DNA of 64,000 bases from Paenibacillus sp. EZ-K15 (GCF_002573715.1 NZ_PDHM01000028.1:375651-439650); one strand, 5' to 3'; counted from the stretch's first letter, positions 18,037-28,026 are shown. Notes: generated by a model not told the origin, from the sequence alone. Numbers and translations are program-made.

Positions 18037-18984
18037 TTATCCTTTGACCGAGCCTACGGTCAGGCCCTGGACAAAATATCGTTGGAAGAACGGATATGCC
18101 ATAACAATCGGCAGTGTCGCCAATACGACCATCGCCATTCTCACCGTCTCTGTCGGCAGGCCAGCTGCTGCATCGAATGAACCGATATTTTGCGCATTCT
18201 GCGTCAGAAAGTCCATGTTCTTCTCGATCTTCATGAGCATGAACTGCAGCGGAGGCGTTGCCTGCGGATTGTTATAATACAGCAAGGCGTTAAACCAGTC
18301 ATTCCAGTACCCTAAAGAGCTGAACAAACCAATCGTGGCAATCCCCGGCAGCGAGACCGGCATCACGATTCGGATAAAGGTCAGAAATTCGCCGGCGCCA
18401 TCGATTTTGGCGGACTCAATAATTTCATCCGGAATGGTCGTTTGGAAAAAGGTCCTCATGACAATGATGGAGAACGCGCTCAAGGATAAAGGAAATATCA
18501 ACGCCCAGATTGTGTTTTGCAGATGCAGAAACTGGGTCATCACGATATAACCAGGTACCATACCACCTGAGAACAGCATGGTAAAGAATGCAAGGAAGCT
18601 GAAAAAGCCTCTAAATTCAAAGTTTCGACGGGACAATGCATAGGCATAAGTCGTAACCAGAGCTAGACTCACCAGCGTCCCCAGTACCGTGACCAGGAGC
18701 GTTAAGCTGAATGAGGATAGCAATTCGCCTCCCGTTTCGAAAATATATTCATACGCTGCCGTACTGAACTGACTCGGCAGCAGCCTGAAGCCTTCCAAGA
18801 CCAGGGTCTGTTCATCCGTCAAGGAAATAATAATAACAAATAGAAACGGAAAGATACAGGAGAACGAGAAGATGCCGATCACGATATTGAAAATCGTATT
18901 CCACAAAGGGGAGATGGCGTTATAGTCTCTCTTCTTTGAACGCTTTGCCGGCTGACTGGCGGTTTGTGTTGATAGCTGCGGCAT
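18037..18984 (-). CDS. sugar ABC transporter permease (LplC/YtcP-like)
   Basis: 315 residues with about six membrane segments. The EAA-type coupling loop is at ESAKIDGAGEFLTFIRIVMPVSLPG, and the C-terminus FVQGLTVGSVKG is typical of the MalG/LplC branch. AGGGAGG precedes the ATG at 18984. It lies 21 bp downstream of the partner permease. It forms the inner-membrane channel with the 19006-19935 product. Confidence 0.87.
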   Translation of the reverse strand: MPQLSTQTASQPAKRSKKRDYNAISPLWNTIFNIVIGIFSFSCIFPFLFVIIISLTDEQTLVLEGFRLLPSQFSTAAYEYIFETGGELLSSFSLTLLVTVLGTLVSLALVTTYAYALSRRNFEFRGFFSFLAFFTMLFSGGMVPGYIVMTQFLHLQNTIWALIFPLSLSAFSIIVMRTFFQTTIPDEIIESAKIDGAGEFLTFIRIVMPVSLPGIATIGLFSSLGYWNDWFNALLYYNNPQATPPLQFMLMKIEKNMDFLTQNAQNIGSFDAAAGLPTETVRMAMVVLATLPIVMAYPFFQRYFVQGLTVGSVKG

Positions 18985-19005
18985 TATAGGTACACCTCCC
19001 TCGGA

Positions 19006-19935
19006 TTAGAAGATCGCATGATCTTTTTCAATTTTACGAACGATATAGTTAGCGACCAAAATCAGGATCAATCCTACAAGCGATTGGTACAAGCCCGCCG
19101 CCGTACTCATTCCGATATCTCCCATATTGATGAGTCCACGGTAAACGAAGGTATCGATAACATTCGTGACCGGATACAAGGCGCCCGAATCCTTCGGAAG
19201 CTGATAGAACAATCCGAAATCGGAACGGAAGATGCCCCCGATTGCCAATATGGTCAGTATGATCATCAGCGGTTTCAACAGCGGAATCGTTATGTATCGC
19301 ACCTGCTTCCACTTGGTGGCTCCGTCGATGACAGCCGCTTCATAATAAGACTTGTCGATCCCTGTAATAGCGGCCAGGTAAATCACGCTGTTGTAGCCCA
19401 CGCCTTTCCAGATGCCGACAAAAACGAGAATGAAGGGCCAATACTTCGCTTCCGAATACCAACTGATCGGATCTCCTCCGAAATAGGTAATGATTTGATT
19501 CAGCGTCCCTTTGTCCACACTCAGGAAGGTGAACGCAAAATAACTGATAATAACCCACGACAAAAAATGCGGCAAAAACATGCCGGTCTGATATACCTTG
19601 GCCGTCCGCTTGTTGACAAGCTCGCTTAGCATGATCGCAAAGCCCACTGCAAAGACCAGACCCAGGATGATAAAAGCCAGGTTGTATAGGATTGTATTCC
19701 TCGTAATGATATAGGCATCATTGGTTGTAAACAGATACTCGAAGTTTTTGAACCCTACCCATTCGCTGTTGAACACGCTGGCGAAAAAGCCGTCCGGACT
19801 TATACGGAAGTCCTTAAAAGCGAGAACGGTGCCGAACATAGGCAAGTAAGCAAAGATAAGAAACCAGATGGTTCCGGGCAGTATCATCAGCAGCATAAAC
19901 CGGTTGCGTATTACCTTTTTGATGAACCCCGACAT
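19006..19935 (-). CDS. sugar ABC transporter permease (LplB-like)
   Basis: 309 residues, six membrane segments, EAA loop YYEAAVIDGATKWKQVRYITIPLLKPLM, C-terminus KIEKDHAIF typical of LplB-type subunits. ATG 19935 sits 7 bp after GAGGAGGA; the GTG 6 bp earlier overlaps the ribosome site. First gene of the permease-permease-lipoprotein transport unit, downstream of the two-component genes. Confidence 0.87.
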   Translation of the reverse strand: MSGFIKKVIRNRFMLLMILPGTIWFLIFAYLPMFGTVLAFKDFRISPDGFFASVFNSEWVGFKNFEYLFTTNDAYIITRNTILYNLAFIILGLVFAVGFAIMLSELVNKRTAKVYQTGMFLPHFLSWVIISYFAFTFLSVDKGTLNQIITYFGGDPISWYSEAKYWPFILVFVGIWKGVGYNSVIYLAAITGIDKSYYEAAVIDGATKWKQVRYITIPLLKPLMIILTILAIGGIFRSDFGLFYQLPKDSGALYPVTNVIDTFVYRGLINMGDIGMSTAAGLYQSLVGLILILVANYIVRKIEKDHAIF

Positions 19936-20053
19936 GAGCACTCCTCCTCTTCCCTGTTAAATACAAGTGATGCGACTGTTGTAGAAGATCCCCCATGATC
20001 TTTGTCGATGCGGCTATTCTATCACTCGCCCTTTAACTACTATCATTGTGCCA

Positions 20054-20067
20054 AGTAAGCGCTATCG
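20054..20067 (-). promoter_or_regulatory. cre-like box upstream of permease operon
   Basis: AGTAAGCGCTATCG matches 12 of 14 cre positions and is partly symmetric (AGCGC...GCGCT). It lies about 120 bp upstream of the first permease start. With the boxes at 16298 and 17949 it fits CcpA control of the whole locus. This is a weak individual match. Confidence 0.35.
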
Positions 20068-20132
20068 CGCTCAAGTTGAAAAATACTAGAACGGGATGGA
20101 TAAATTAAAGAATCCCCCAAAAAACAGCAAAG

Positions 20133-20166
20133 AACAGGCCAAAAGGTTATCCACCCTGAGCCTGTC
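20133..20166 (-). terminator. possible terminator after response-regulator gene
   Basis: ACAGGC and GCCTGT (20134-20139, 20160-20165) form a 6-bp stem with some inner pairing, about 20 bp past the AraC-type regulator stop. A T-rich run lies roughly 10 nt further on the minus strand. It would separate the regulators from the transport genes. Confidence 0.4.
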
Positions 20167-20186
20167 GCTTATGGTTTACTGTTCAT

Positions 20187-21737
20187 TTAGATCCGATACA
20201 TGGACCTCATTTCGGTTGGAGATACGCCCGTATATTTTTTGAACTGCCTGTAAAAGTACGAGCTGTCCGTATAACCTACGCTGAACGCAATATCCGCCGT
20301 CTTCTGATCCGTATGTAATAGGAGCTGCGTTGCTTTCTCGATGCGGTACTGGTTCAAATAATCCGAGAAGCTTGCGCCGACCTCCTGTTGAAAAAGCTGC
20401 CCCAAATAATTCGGATGCATCTGCAGCCGCTGACTGAGCGTCTTCAGAGAAAGCTCTTCCGGATAATGATGCTGCACCTGTTCCACAAGAAACGAGACAT
20501 GCAGGCTATAGCCCTGATCCGCTTCTTGCAGGCGCGCGAGACTGCGCTCGACGATACGCCATACATGATTTCGGAGCCCCTGGAGCGTATTAATCCGGTG
20601 CATTGGGGTAAATATCTCGCTGTAATCGGGGTTTTTCTCCATATCCTTCGCCGCGATCATCAGTTGGACTGCCGCATTCAAGCAGGTTCCCCGGGGTACC
20701 GTCTGCTCCCCACTGCTATCGCCGAGAACGGACTCGATATAAGCCTGCAAGGAGGGAACGTCCCCTTCGATCAGCAGCTTTGCGAACGTGTCGGGACGAG
20801 CGGACGGCGAAGAAGCCTGAACGGTCTCCGGTTCCGCAGGCGGACTGTAAAGGGTCATGTCATCTCCGGCAATCAGGCAGGCGTTGAAACGGCCCTTCGC
20901 CTTCCTGTAGCTCTCCTGAATATCTTTGAAATCATTGAGTCCCGCATTCCCTTCGGAGCACCACATGCGCAAGCCAGTCAGCTCTCGCAGCTTAGCCATG
21001 GCATTTCTCATGCCCTCTCGTGCGGCATCCCTCTGTTCATTCATCGCGACCGACATCACCACGATGTCGTCATCCGCATCGGGGAAGCAAATTACCTCAT
21101 GATCTCCCCCAAGCTCTTCCGAAAAAGCCCGGCAATATTCATCGGCTAGGCTGGTTAAGCGATAAAGCTGGGATACCGGTCGTTCGTCGGATATGAGCCG
21201 CAAAACATAAACCTGGTAAGACACATAATTCAGCGGAATGCCGAGAAGTTCGGCTCTTTGTTTTAATTCCGAGCTTTTGATTTCGCCGTTGACCCATCGC
21301 TGCAAAATATTGCTTCGGAGGATCTTCCAATCCTCCTCGGAGCGAAACCGTTTCAACTCCTCGCGCTCCCAATCGCCGCGGATATGCTTAATGGTGGCTT
21401 CCAACTCCTCGATGTTGATCGGCTTCAAAATGTAATTCTGAATGCCGAGCGTGATCCCCATCTTCACATATTCAAATTCTTCGTACCCGCTCAGCACAAT
21501 AAATTTGGTACGGGGATGCATTTCTTTAACCTTCTTGATAAGCTCGAGCCCGTTCATTCTTGGCATCATAATATCCGTGATCAGCAGATCCACCGGCTCT
21601 TCCCTCAACCGCTCAAGCGCTTGTAACCCATCGTTGGCCGAACCTGTTACGTGCAGGTCGTAATTCTGCCAATCCACAATGGTGGCCAAGCCCTGAGCAA
21701 TCAAAGGCTCGTCATCAACAAAAAATACCTTCCTCAT
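20187..21737 (-). CDS. YesN-like response regulator with AraC DNA-binding domain
   Basis: 516 residues: a receiver domain (1-120) with D55 in LLITDIMMP, a central region without a recognised fold, and a C-terminal pair of AraC/XylS helix-turn-helices (about 415-516, YLGQLFQQEVGASFSDYLNQ ... VGYTDSSYFYRQFKKYTGVSP). Its start overlaps the stop of the sensor kinase (ATGA), so the two are translated together. It is expected to activate the adjacent permease/lipoprotein/GH85 genes in response to the glycan signal. Confidence 0.88.
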   Translation of the reverse strand: MRKVFFVDDEPLIAQGLATIVDWQNYDLHVTGSANDGLQALERLREEPVDLLITDIMMPRMNGLELIKKVKEMHPRTKFIVLSGYEEFEYVKMGITLGIQNYILKPINIEELEATIKHIRGDWEREELKRFRSEEDWKILRSNILQRWVNGEIKSSELKQRAELLGIPLNYVSYQVYVLRLISDERPVSQLYRLTSLADEYCRAFSEELGGDHEVICFPDADDDIVVMSVAMNEQRDAAREGMRNAMAKLRELTGLRMWCSEGNAGLNDFKDIQESYRKAKGRFNACLIAGDDMTLYSPPAEPETVQASSPSARPDTFAKLLIEGDVPSLQAYIESVLGDSSGEQTVPRGTCLNAAVQLMIAAKDMEKNPDYSEIFTPMHRINTLQGLRNHVWRIVERSLARLQEADQGYSLHVSFLVEQVQHHYPEELSLKTLSQRLQMHPNYLGQLFQQEVGASFSDYLNQYRIEKATQLLLHTDQKTADIAFSVGYTDSSYFYRQFKKYTGVSPTEMRSMYRI

Positions 21738-23635
21738 GTCGTCTCCCCCTTGCGAAGCATCGGTATTTCCATGCGGACCTCGGTTCCCTGTCCCTCTGTG
21801 CTGTTTATGGTCACTCCGTAATCATTTCCGTAGTTCAGCACGATTCGTTCATGCACGTTCATCAGCCCGATCGAACGGTAACCCTTGTCGGGAGGCTGGA
21901 GGACCTTATCCAGCGTGCCGCGGATTTGGGTCAGCTTTTCCTCCGGTATGCCCGTTCCATTGTCCGATACGATGATCACGACCCGGTCCCCTGCCCCATG
22001 AGCTCGGACTGAAATTTTATTGTTGTCTTCCAGCGGACGAAATCCGTGAACGATATAGTTCTCCACGATCGGCTGGACCAGCAGCTTGATAATGCTGACA
22101 TTTTGGATCTCCGGATCCACCTCGATTTCCGTCTCCAGCCGTCCGTCATAGCGAATACGGAACAAGTCGAGATAAACGGAACACATGTCCATTTCCTCTT
22201 CAACGGTAACCACCGTGCTTTTTTTTACCATGTTCTTGAACATGACCGACAAGCTGTATATCATTTGACCCACTTCCTTCGCCCCCACGAAATACGCCTT
22301 CATGCGTATCGATTCGAGCGTATTATATAGAAAATGGGGGTTAATCTGGGATTGCAGGGCAACCAGCTCTGCGTTTTTTTGCTTGATTTCCGAGGTATAC
22401 ATTTTATCGATATATTGCTCCAAACGGTCGCCCATGTCGTTAAACCGGCGGGAAATCTGCTGAAGCTCATCTTCGCCGGACATCTGAATGCGCGTTGACA
22501 GATCCCCTTCGCCGATCCGGTTCATCGAGCGGATAATCCGCTGGACTTTTTTGGAGAACTTGCGAACGATCGTAAACGTAATCGCAAAACTGGCCGCCAT
22601 AAACACAAGGGTGACCAGGATCAGTCCGGTTCTTAAACTCTCCGTGCTCTCTTCGATCAGGGATTGCGACACAATCCCCACGACTGACAGTCCCGCATTG
22701 CCGACATTTAATATGTTTACTTTGGAGGGTTCATCCAGCTCCACCCAGTCCCCGGCTTTTTCCTGTTCCAAGTGGTAGGGAAAGGCTTGACCGTAGTACT
22801 CATCCTCTGAATCGTAAATAACGGTTCCCTGCGCGTTCAACACTAGAATTCGGCCTTTTACTGAAGCACGGCTCTCCAGCCAGGATGAAATTTGCCGGGC
22901 GTCGAACTCCACATTCATCATTCCCACTCGATTCAACGTCCACGGATCCTTCAGCTCTCTCGAATAGGAATACGATCTTGGACTGGAACCTCCGGATGAA
23001 CCCGAGGACTCGTTTTGAGGCATGGTATCCCAGCTGTGCTGCTCCCGGCGGGCGAACCAGGTCTCCCACTTGTTCTTGGAACCCGCTTCATTGTTCAACT
23101 GCTGGTTGGTCCGGCTGATATGCATGTAAAAATTGTTCGGATAGCTGTAGATCGACACGCTTCTGGCGCTTGACTCCTGCTCCAGGTAGTTTTTCAGCAA
23201 GGTATTGAAAGACCGTAAACGCTGCTCTCCCGTCCTGGTGTATAAATCCAGCCGGTATTTCAGGTAACTCTCATATTCGTTGTTCAAAAAATAGATCAGC
23301 TCATCGCTCAGCGTGGCATCTCCGTAAATTTGCTGAAATATATTCTGTATGCCCTCATACTGCCGACTCAAATAAATATTCAGAACATGCGCGGATTTGA
23401 GATTCGCATCGGTCTGCTCGCGGAGTATGCGCTGCGTCTGGTATTGATAAACCAGAGTTGCCGCAATCGCAAACAGCACGATCATGACGGTCGAGTACAG
23501 CACGACGATTTTGTTGAACATTTTTCGCTTCAGATGATTTAAATAGAATTGGCGCAGTCTAAAAATATGAAACACACCCTGTTCTATAATGGTCACTTCG
23601 GCACCCAGTGTACACCCTTTCCGTAAACCCGGCAA
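21734..23635 (-). CDS. YesM-like sensor histidine kinase
   Basis: Up to 633 residues. Membrane segment 1 (about 45-65), an extracellular dCache-like sensor (about 70-330), membrane segment 2 (about 335-355), HAMP (360-415), a LytS/YesM His_kinase box (QSQINPHFLYNTLESIR) and a GHKL ATPase (DNGTGIPEE). The N-terminus is uncertain: the frame is open to a TTG at 23635 without a clear ribosome site, and MFNKIVVLYS (ATG 23521) would start just before the first membrane helix. Stop and regulator start overlap (ATGA). It likely senses an extracellular sugar signal for the GH85 locus. Confidence 0.85.
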   Translation of the reverse strand: MPGLRKGCTLGAEVTIIEQGVFHIFRLRQFYLNHLKRKMFNKIVVLYSTVMIVLFAIAATLVYQYQTQRILREQTDANLKSAHVLNIYLSRQYEGIQNIFQQIYGDATLSDELIYFLNNEYESYLKYRLDLYTRTGEQRLRSFNTLLKNYLEQESSARSVSIYSYPNNFYMHISRTNQQLNNEAGSKNKWETWFARREQHSWDTMPQNESSGSSGGSSPRSYSYSRELKDPWTLNRVGMMNVEFDARQISSWLESRASVKGRILVLNAQGTVIYDSEDEYYGQAFPYHLEQEKAGDWVELDEPSKVNILNVGNAGLSVVGIVSQSLIEESTESLRTGLILVTLVFMAASFAITFTIVRKFSKKVQRIIRSMNRIGEGDLSTRIQMSGEDELQQISRRFNDMGDRLEQYIDKMYTSEIKQKNAELVALQSQINPHFLYNTLESIRMKAYFVGAKEVGQMIYSLSVMFKNMVKKSTVVTVEEEMDMCSVYLDLFRIRYDGRLETEIEVDPEIQNVSIIKLLVQPIVENYIVHGFRPLEDNNKISVRAHGAGDRVVIIVSDNGTGIPEEKLTQIRGTLDKVLQPPDKGYRSIGLMNVHERIVLNYGNDYGVTINSTEGQGTEVRMEIPMLRKGETT

Positions 23636-23991
23636 TTGAAATTTGCATCGTTATGAAGCTCAAAGAAATACATCGCGCCCTTTTCGAAGCCCTCCAATCC
23701 TGAACTCCGTTCATACAACTGGACGGTGTATCAACGTTATCCTAGCGCGGCATGGCGGGCGGTGCAGGGAACGAGAAATGACATCCGTTCGTCCTGACCG
23801 AACGCATAAACGAAAATACTAAACTACGATTTGGAATGGAACGGACAAGTCAGCACACTGCATTTATGATATCGAGGAGCAGAGGAATGCCCTTCTATAT
23901 GTTGAATATGTATATGGAAGAGAAGAGACAGATTACGGCCATCACATAAATGACGAGTGTTAAATCATATATGAAACCGAGGATATGAAAG
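23636..23991. other. intergenic region between divergent genes
   Basis: About 350 bp separates the kinase gene (minus) from the small plus-strand gene at 23992. It must hold both promoters, but I see no convincing -35/-10 pair, no strong hairpin and no coding relic. Confidence 0.3.
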
Positions 23992-24186
23992 ATGAAACTT
24001 CAATTACTATATAATGAATATCTTAATCTAAAATTCAATAGAGGATCACCGTCCGTTCCATTGGACGGCTTTGAATATGGACTTCTTGAGGAAGATGGCG
24101 CTGAATTATTCTTTGTCGAACATAAAGATGAGGCCTTTGTTGAGTGGCGTACGAATTACAGCCCCGAGATCCCCATTATGTTGTGA
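23992..24186 (+). CDS. hypothetical protein, probable 5' part of a frameshifted gene
   Basis: 64 residues from ATG 23992 (GAGG about 11 bp upstream), not recognised. It ends inside a second open frame that begins at 24144 and continues for 306 residues without a convincing start of its own. The two frames overlap by 43 bp, so the simplest reading is one gene of about 350 codons split by a frameshift near 24144-24186. Two genuinely overlapping genes are the alternative. Confidence 0.45.
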   Translation: MKLQLLYNEYLNLKFNRGSPSVPLDGFEYGLLEEDGAELFFVEHKDEAFVEWRTNYSPEIPIML

Positions 24187-25064
24187 GCCCGGACTGGAAG
24201 CCTGTGCTCTCGGCTTTTTTTAACCATCTGGACGTCTATGATGAACTCGTGCTCTATTACCTGTTATTTACGATCAACACGACGACGTCCATCGTAAGGA
24301 CCAATCCATTCCTTGCCATGAATGATTTTATGAAGAACTACTGCTTTTTTCAGTTGGCTCAGTTGACGGATGCCTCCGGGTTGAACGAGGAGCAGAGGCA
24401 GCAATTAAGGGACTTCTTTTTCTTTTTCTACCTGTATGCTCACCCGGTTAATGAGGAGACGCTCTACGCCTTTTCATTCAACGGGCAAGATTTGATTCAT
24501 ACGAAAACCAATATCCGTATGGAGCATTATTTTACTGTATATCACGATTACTATAGCGAGAATCTCGGCAAGCATAAAGACCAACTCTTCATCGCTCCTC
24601 ATGAAATTCATGCCTGCAAGGATCTCACACTGGAGCTGTTAAGGTCCATCGAGGGTAAATCACCCAAGCTAATCATGCCTCCCGAAGAGGGTTTAGACGC
24701 ACTATTACAGCTGATCAATAACGTTGATGATTTGATTCATATGAACGCCGAAAATAAAACAACGTTATTCGGTATTATGAGAGACTTTCTCTCGGACAAT
24801 CGCTCGAACCCCTATCGACAGCATTGTTTCCGTATGCTGCTCCAGAATTACGTTTGTTATATCCTTTATTTTAAGTTTGATGAAATTGATGATCTGGTCG
24901 ATTACTTTAAAGGCACTCCGGTATGGTGCGAAGCGATCATCAACAACATCTTTACCGATGCCATCTTTATTCAGAAGATGATGTGGCAGAACCAGATCGG
25001 TATAACCAAGTATCCGAACGTGACCGAATTCTTCAATGAGGAGGCCCGAGGGATTTACCTGTAA
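24144..25064 (+). CDS. hypothetical protein, probable 3' part of a frameshifted gene
   Basis: 306 residues if started at GTG 24144; the first internal Met is about 57 residues later. Soluble, aromatic- and leucine-rich helical composition, no known motif. It overlaps the 3' end of the 23992 frame in another frame and lacks a good ribosome site, so it is most likely the continuation of that gene after a frameshift. It lies upstream of the GH16 gene but is separated by 236 bp with a cre box, so it is not obviously in the same unit. Confidence 0.5.
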   Translation: MAYELQPRDPHYVVSPDWKPVLSAFFNHLDVYDELVLYYLLFTINTTTSIVRTNPFLAMNDFMKNYCFFQLAQLTDASGLNEEQRQQLRDFFFFFYLYAHPVNEETLYAFSFNGQDLIHTKTNIRMEHYFTVYHDYYSENLGKHKDQLFIAPHEIHACKDLTLELLRSIEGKSPKLIMPPEEGLDALLQLINNVDDLIHMNAENKTTLFGIMRDFLSDNRSNPYRQHCFRMLLQNYVCYILYFKFDEIDDLVDYFKGTPVWCEAIINNIFTDAIFIQKMMWQNQIGITKYPNVTEFFNEEARGIYL

Positions 25065-25214
25065 GCCAATGCAGGGGCATCCCGCAAGGAATGGCCTAAT
25101 GCGCCGCCTTCATCCCAGCTGGATCTTGATGACCGTTGCGCTCGTTCATATAAACCCGAAATTATGGGACCCAACCAAAAAAATGGTACCTATCCTTCTG
25201 ATTATGATATTCGA

Positions 25215-25251
25215 TAGAATAAAGATGTTCTTCGGGTGTAAGCGTTTTCCA
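25215..25251 (+). promoter_or_regulatory. -10-like element and cre box upstream of GH16 gene
   Basis: TAGAAT (25215-25220) resembles a -10 box, although no good -35 is visible. TGTAAGCGTTTTCC at 25237-25250 matches 13 of 14 positions of the cre consensus. A cre just downstream of a promoter suits CcpA roadblock repression of the beta-glucanase. Confidence 0.5.
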
Positions 25252-25300
25252 TCGCGCGCATAGTCTGGGAGAATCCATAATTCTTTAAGGGAGGGTATTT

Positions 25301-27934
25301 ATGAAGCGATCTCAAATTTCGGAAAGCCGGTATAGGCAAAGGGTATTGAGTTTGTTCTTAGCGGTCGTGATGCTGGCTGGCATCGGTCTATTGCCGACTT
25401 CGAAAGTTCAGGCTGCTGAGGCTGCTGGAACCACCATTACCTCGATGTCTTACTTTTCAGCTGCAGACGGACCTGTCATCACAAAATCAGGAGTTGGGCA
25501 GGCCAGCTACGGTTTTGTCATGCCGATATTCAACGGAGGCTCTGCCACCTGGAATGATGTTGCCCAGGACCTGGGAGTAAAGGTGAAAGTAAATGGCAGC
25601 TGGGTCGATATCGACAGTGTCGGCAGCTTTGTCTATAACCAGAACTGGGGTCACTGGAACGACGGCGGCTTTACCGGCTATTGGTTCACGCTCTCCGCAA
25701 CGACCGAAATTCAGCTGTACTCCAAAGCCAATGGGGTTACGCTTGAATATTCACTTGTATTTCAAAACATCAACAAAACAACCATCACCGCGATGACCCC
25801 GACCCAAGGACCGCAAATTACGGCAGGGTTTACGGGCGGTGCCGGCTTTACCTATCCTATTTTCAACAATGATCCGGCCATAACCTATGCGGCCGTAGCG
25901 GATGATTTGAAGGTGTATGTGAAACCTGTAAACAGCAGCCAATGGATCGATATCGACAACAATGCAGCCAGCGGCTGGATCTATGATCAGAACTTCGGCC
26001 AATTCACTGACGGAGGCGGTGGTTACTGGTTTAACGTAACGGAATCGATTAACGTCAAATTAGAATCGAAGACCTCTTCGGCTAACATCGTCTATACCAT
26101 CTCCTTTAATGAGCCCGTAAGAAACTCTTATGTCCTTACGCCTTATGAAGGAACGTCCTTTACAGCCGATGCGAGCGGCGCTATCGGCATCCCGCTGCCT
26201 AAGATTGATGGGGGTGCGCCAATCGGCACGGAGCTTGGCAATTTCGTATACCAGATTAACATCAACGGACAATGGGTGGATCTGGACAATTCGAGCCAGA
26301 GCGGATTTGTATATGCCGCTAATGGCTACAATAACATGTCCGCCGCCAATCAGTGGGGGTATTGGGCCGACCATATCTATGGCCTGTGGTTCCAGCCGAT
26401 CCAGGAGGATATGCAAATCCGCATCGGCTATCCATTAAATGGGCAGGCAGGTGGAAGTGTGGGCAGCAATTTCGTCAACTATACCTTGATTGGTAACCCG
26501 GATGCTCCCCGTCCGGATGTAACCGATCAGGAGGATATTCCGATCGGAACGCCAAACGACTCAGCCATCGAGGGCATGAATCTCATCTGGCAGGATGAAT
26601 TTAACGGAACCGCGCTCGATCAGAGCAAATGGAATTATGAAACAGGTTATTATCTCAATGACGATCCCAATACATGGGGTTGGGGCAATTCGGAGCTGCA
26701 GCATTATACCGATCGTGCACAAAATGTTTTTGTACAGGACGGAAAACTTAATATCAAGGCTTTGAACGAGCCAAAATCCTTCCCGCAGGATCCAAGTCGG
26801 TATGCACAATACTCCTCCGGCAAGATTAACACCAAAGATCATTTTTCCCTCAAGTACGGCCGAGTGGACTTCCGGGCAAAGCTGCCTACAGGCAACGGCA
26901 TCTGGCCTGCGCTCTGGATGCTTCCCCAAGATAATGTGTATGGAACATGGGCATCATCCGGTGAAATCGACGTGATGGAAGCAAAAGGACGCTTGCCAGG
27001 CTCGACGAGCGGCGCTGTACACTTTGGGGGACAATGGCCGACGAACCGGTATCTTTCCGGTGAATATCACTTCCCTGAAGGGCAAACCTTTGCCAATGAC
27101 TATCATGTTTATTCCGTAGTCTGGGAGGAGGACAACATTAAATGGTATGTGGATGGCAAGTTCTTCTTTAAAGTGACCCGGGATCAATGGTATTCCGCAG
27201 CGGCGGCGAACAATCCAAATGCGCCTTTCGATCAGCCGTTCTACCTCATTATGAATCTAGCGATCGGCGGGACCTTTGATGGCGGCCGGACCCCGGATCC
27301 GTCCGATATCCCTGCAACGATGCAGGTAGACTATGTGCGTGTGTATAAAGAAGGGGAAGGCGGCGGCCAGAATCCAGGAAACGTGCCGGTTACCGGCGTA
27401 ACGGTGAATCCGACCACGACACAGGTCGAAGTCGGGCAGAGTGTTCAATTAAATGCCAGCGTGGCACCGTCCAATGCAACGAATAAGCAGGTCACCTGGT
27501 CCGTTTCCGGTTCCAGCGTCGCTTCCGTGAGTCCGAACGGTCTCGTGACCGGACTCGCTCAGGGTACAACAACCGTCACGGCGAAGACCGCTGACGGCAA
27601 TAAAGCAGCCAACGCCACGATCACCGTTGTACCGGCATCATCTACCGTGATCGTCATCGGCGATGAGGTGAAGGGCCTGAAGAAGATCGGCGATGACTTG
27701 CTGTTCTATGTCAATGGCGCAACCTTTGCCGATTTACATTATAAGATCAATAATGGCGGGCAGTTAAACGTAGCCATGGCTCCAACGGGGAACGGTAACT
27801 ATACCTACCCTGTCAACAACCTGAAGCATGGGGATACCGTCGAGTATTTCTTTACCTATAACCCGGGGCAAGGAGCACTAGACACGCCTTGGCAGACGTA
27901 TGTTCATGGGGTAACGCAAGGAACACCGGAGTAA
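25301..27934 (+). CDS. secreted GH16 endo-beta-1,3-glucanase (laminarinase) with CBMs
   Basis: 877 residues. The signal peptide ends near KVQAAEA. Three related beta-rich modules occupy residues about 45-400, each with a W(I/V)D(I/L)D motif and G.FVY or GWIYDQN-like segments, possibly carbohydrate-binding. The GH16 domain (about 426-685) carries GEIDVMEAKG with E555, D557 and E560 of the ExDxxE signature. A Big_2 Ig-like domain (about 695-780) and a C-terminal CBM56-like beta-glucan-binding module (about 790-877, HYKINNGGQ ... VEYFFTYNPG) follow. Start ATG 25301 has AAGGGAGGG. It hydrolyses beta-1,3-linked glucans outside the cell. Confidence 0.88.
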   Translation: MKRSQISESRYRQRVLSLFLAVVMLAGIGLLPTSKVQAAEAAGTTITSMSYFSAADGPVITKSGVGQASYGFVMPIFNGGSATWNDVAQDLGVKVKVNGSWVDIDSVGSFVYNQNWGHWNDGGFTGYWFTLSATTEIQLYSKANGVTLEYSLVFQNINKTTITAMTPTQGPQITAGFTGGAGFTYPIFNNDPAITYAAVADDLKVYVKPVNSSQWIDIDNNAASGWIYDQNFGQFTDGGGGYWFNVTESINVKLESKTSSANIVYTISFNEPVRNSYVLTPYEGTSFTADASGAIGIPLPKIDGGAPIGTELGNFVYQININGQWVDLDNSSQSGFVYAANGYNNMSAANQWGYWADHIYGLWFQPIQEDMQIRIGYPLNGQAGGSVGSNFVNYTLIGNPDAPRPDVTDQEDIPIGTPNDSAIEGMNLIWQDEFNGTALDQSKWNYETGYYLNDDPNTWGWGNSELQHYTDRAQNVFVQDGKLNIKALNEPKSFPQDPSRYAQYSSGKINTKDHFSLKYGRVDFRAKLPTGNGIWPALWMLPQDNVYGTWASSGEIDVMEAKGRLPGSTSGAVHFGGQWPTNRYLSGEYHFPEGQTFANDYHVYSVVWEEDNIKWYVDGKFFFKVTRDQWYSAAAANNPNAPFDQPFYLIMNLAIGGTFDGGRTPDPSDIPATMQVDYVRVYKEGEGGGQNPGNVPVTGVTVNPTTTQVEVGQSVQLNASVAPSNATNKQVTWSVSGSSVASVSPNGLVTGLAQGTTTVTAKTADGNKAANATITVVPASSTVIVIGDEVKGLKKIGDDLLFYVNGATFADLHYKINNGGQLNVAMAPTGNGNYTYPVNNLKHGDTVEYFFTYNPGQGALDTPWQTYVHGVTQGTPE

Positions 27935-28026
27935 CCGGGGAAACTTGAACAGACATGTCTCTGCCGATAAACCGGTGTCTGCTCCGGGTTGCAAGAGCAC
28001 AATATCCAATAAATCAGGGCAAACAG

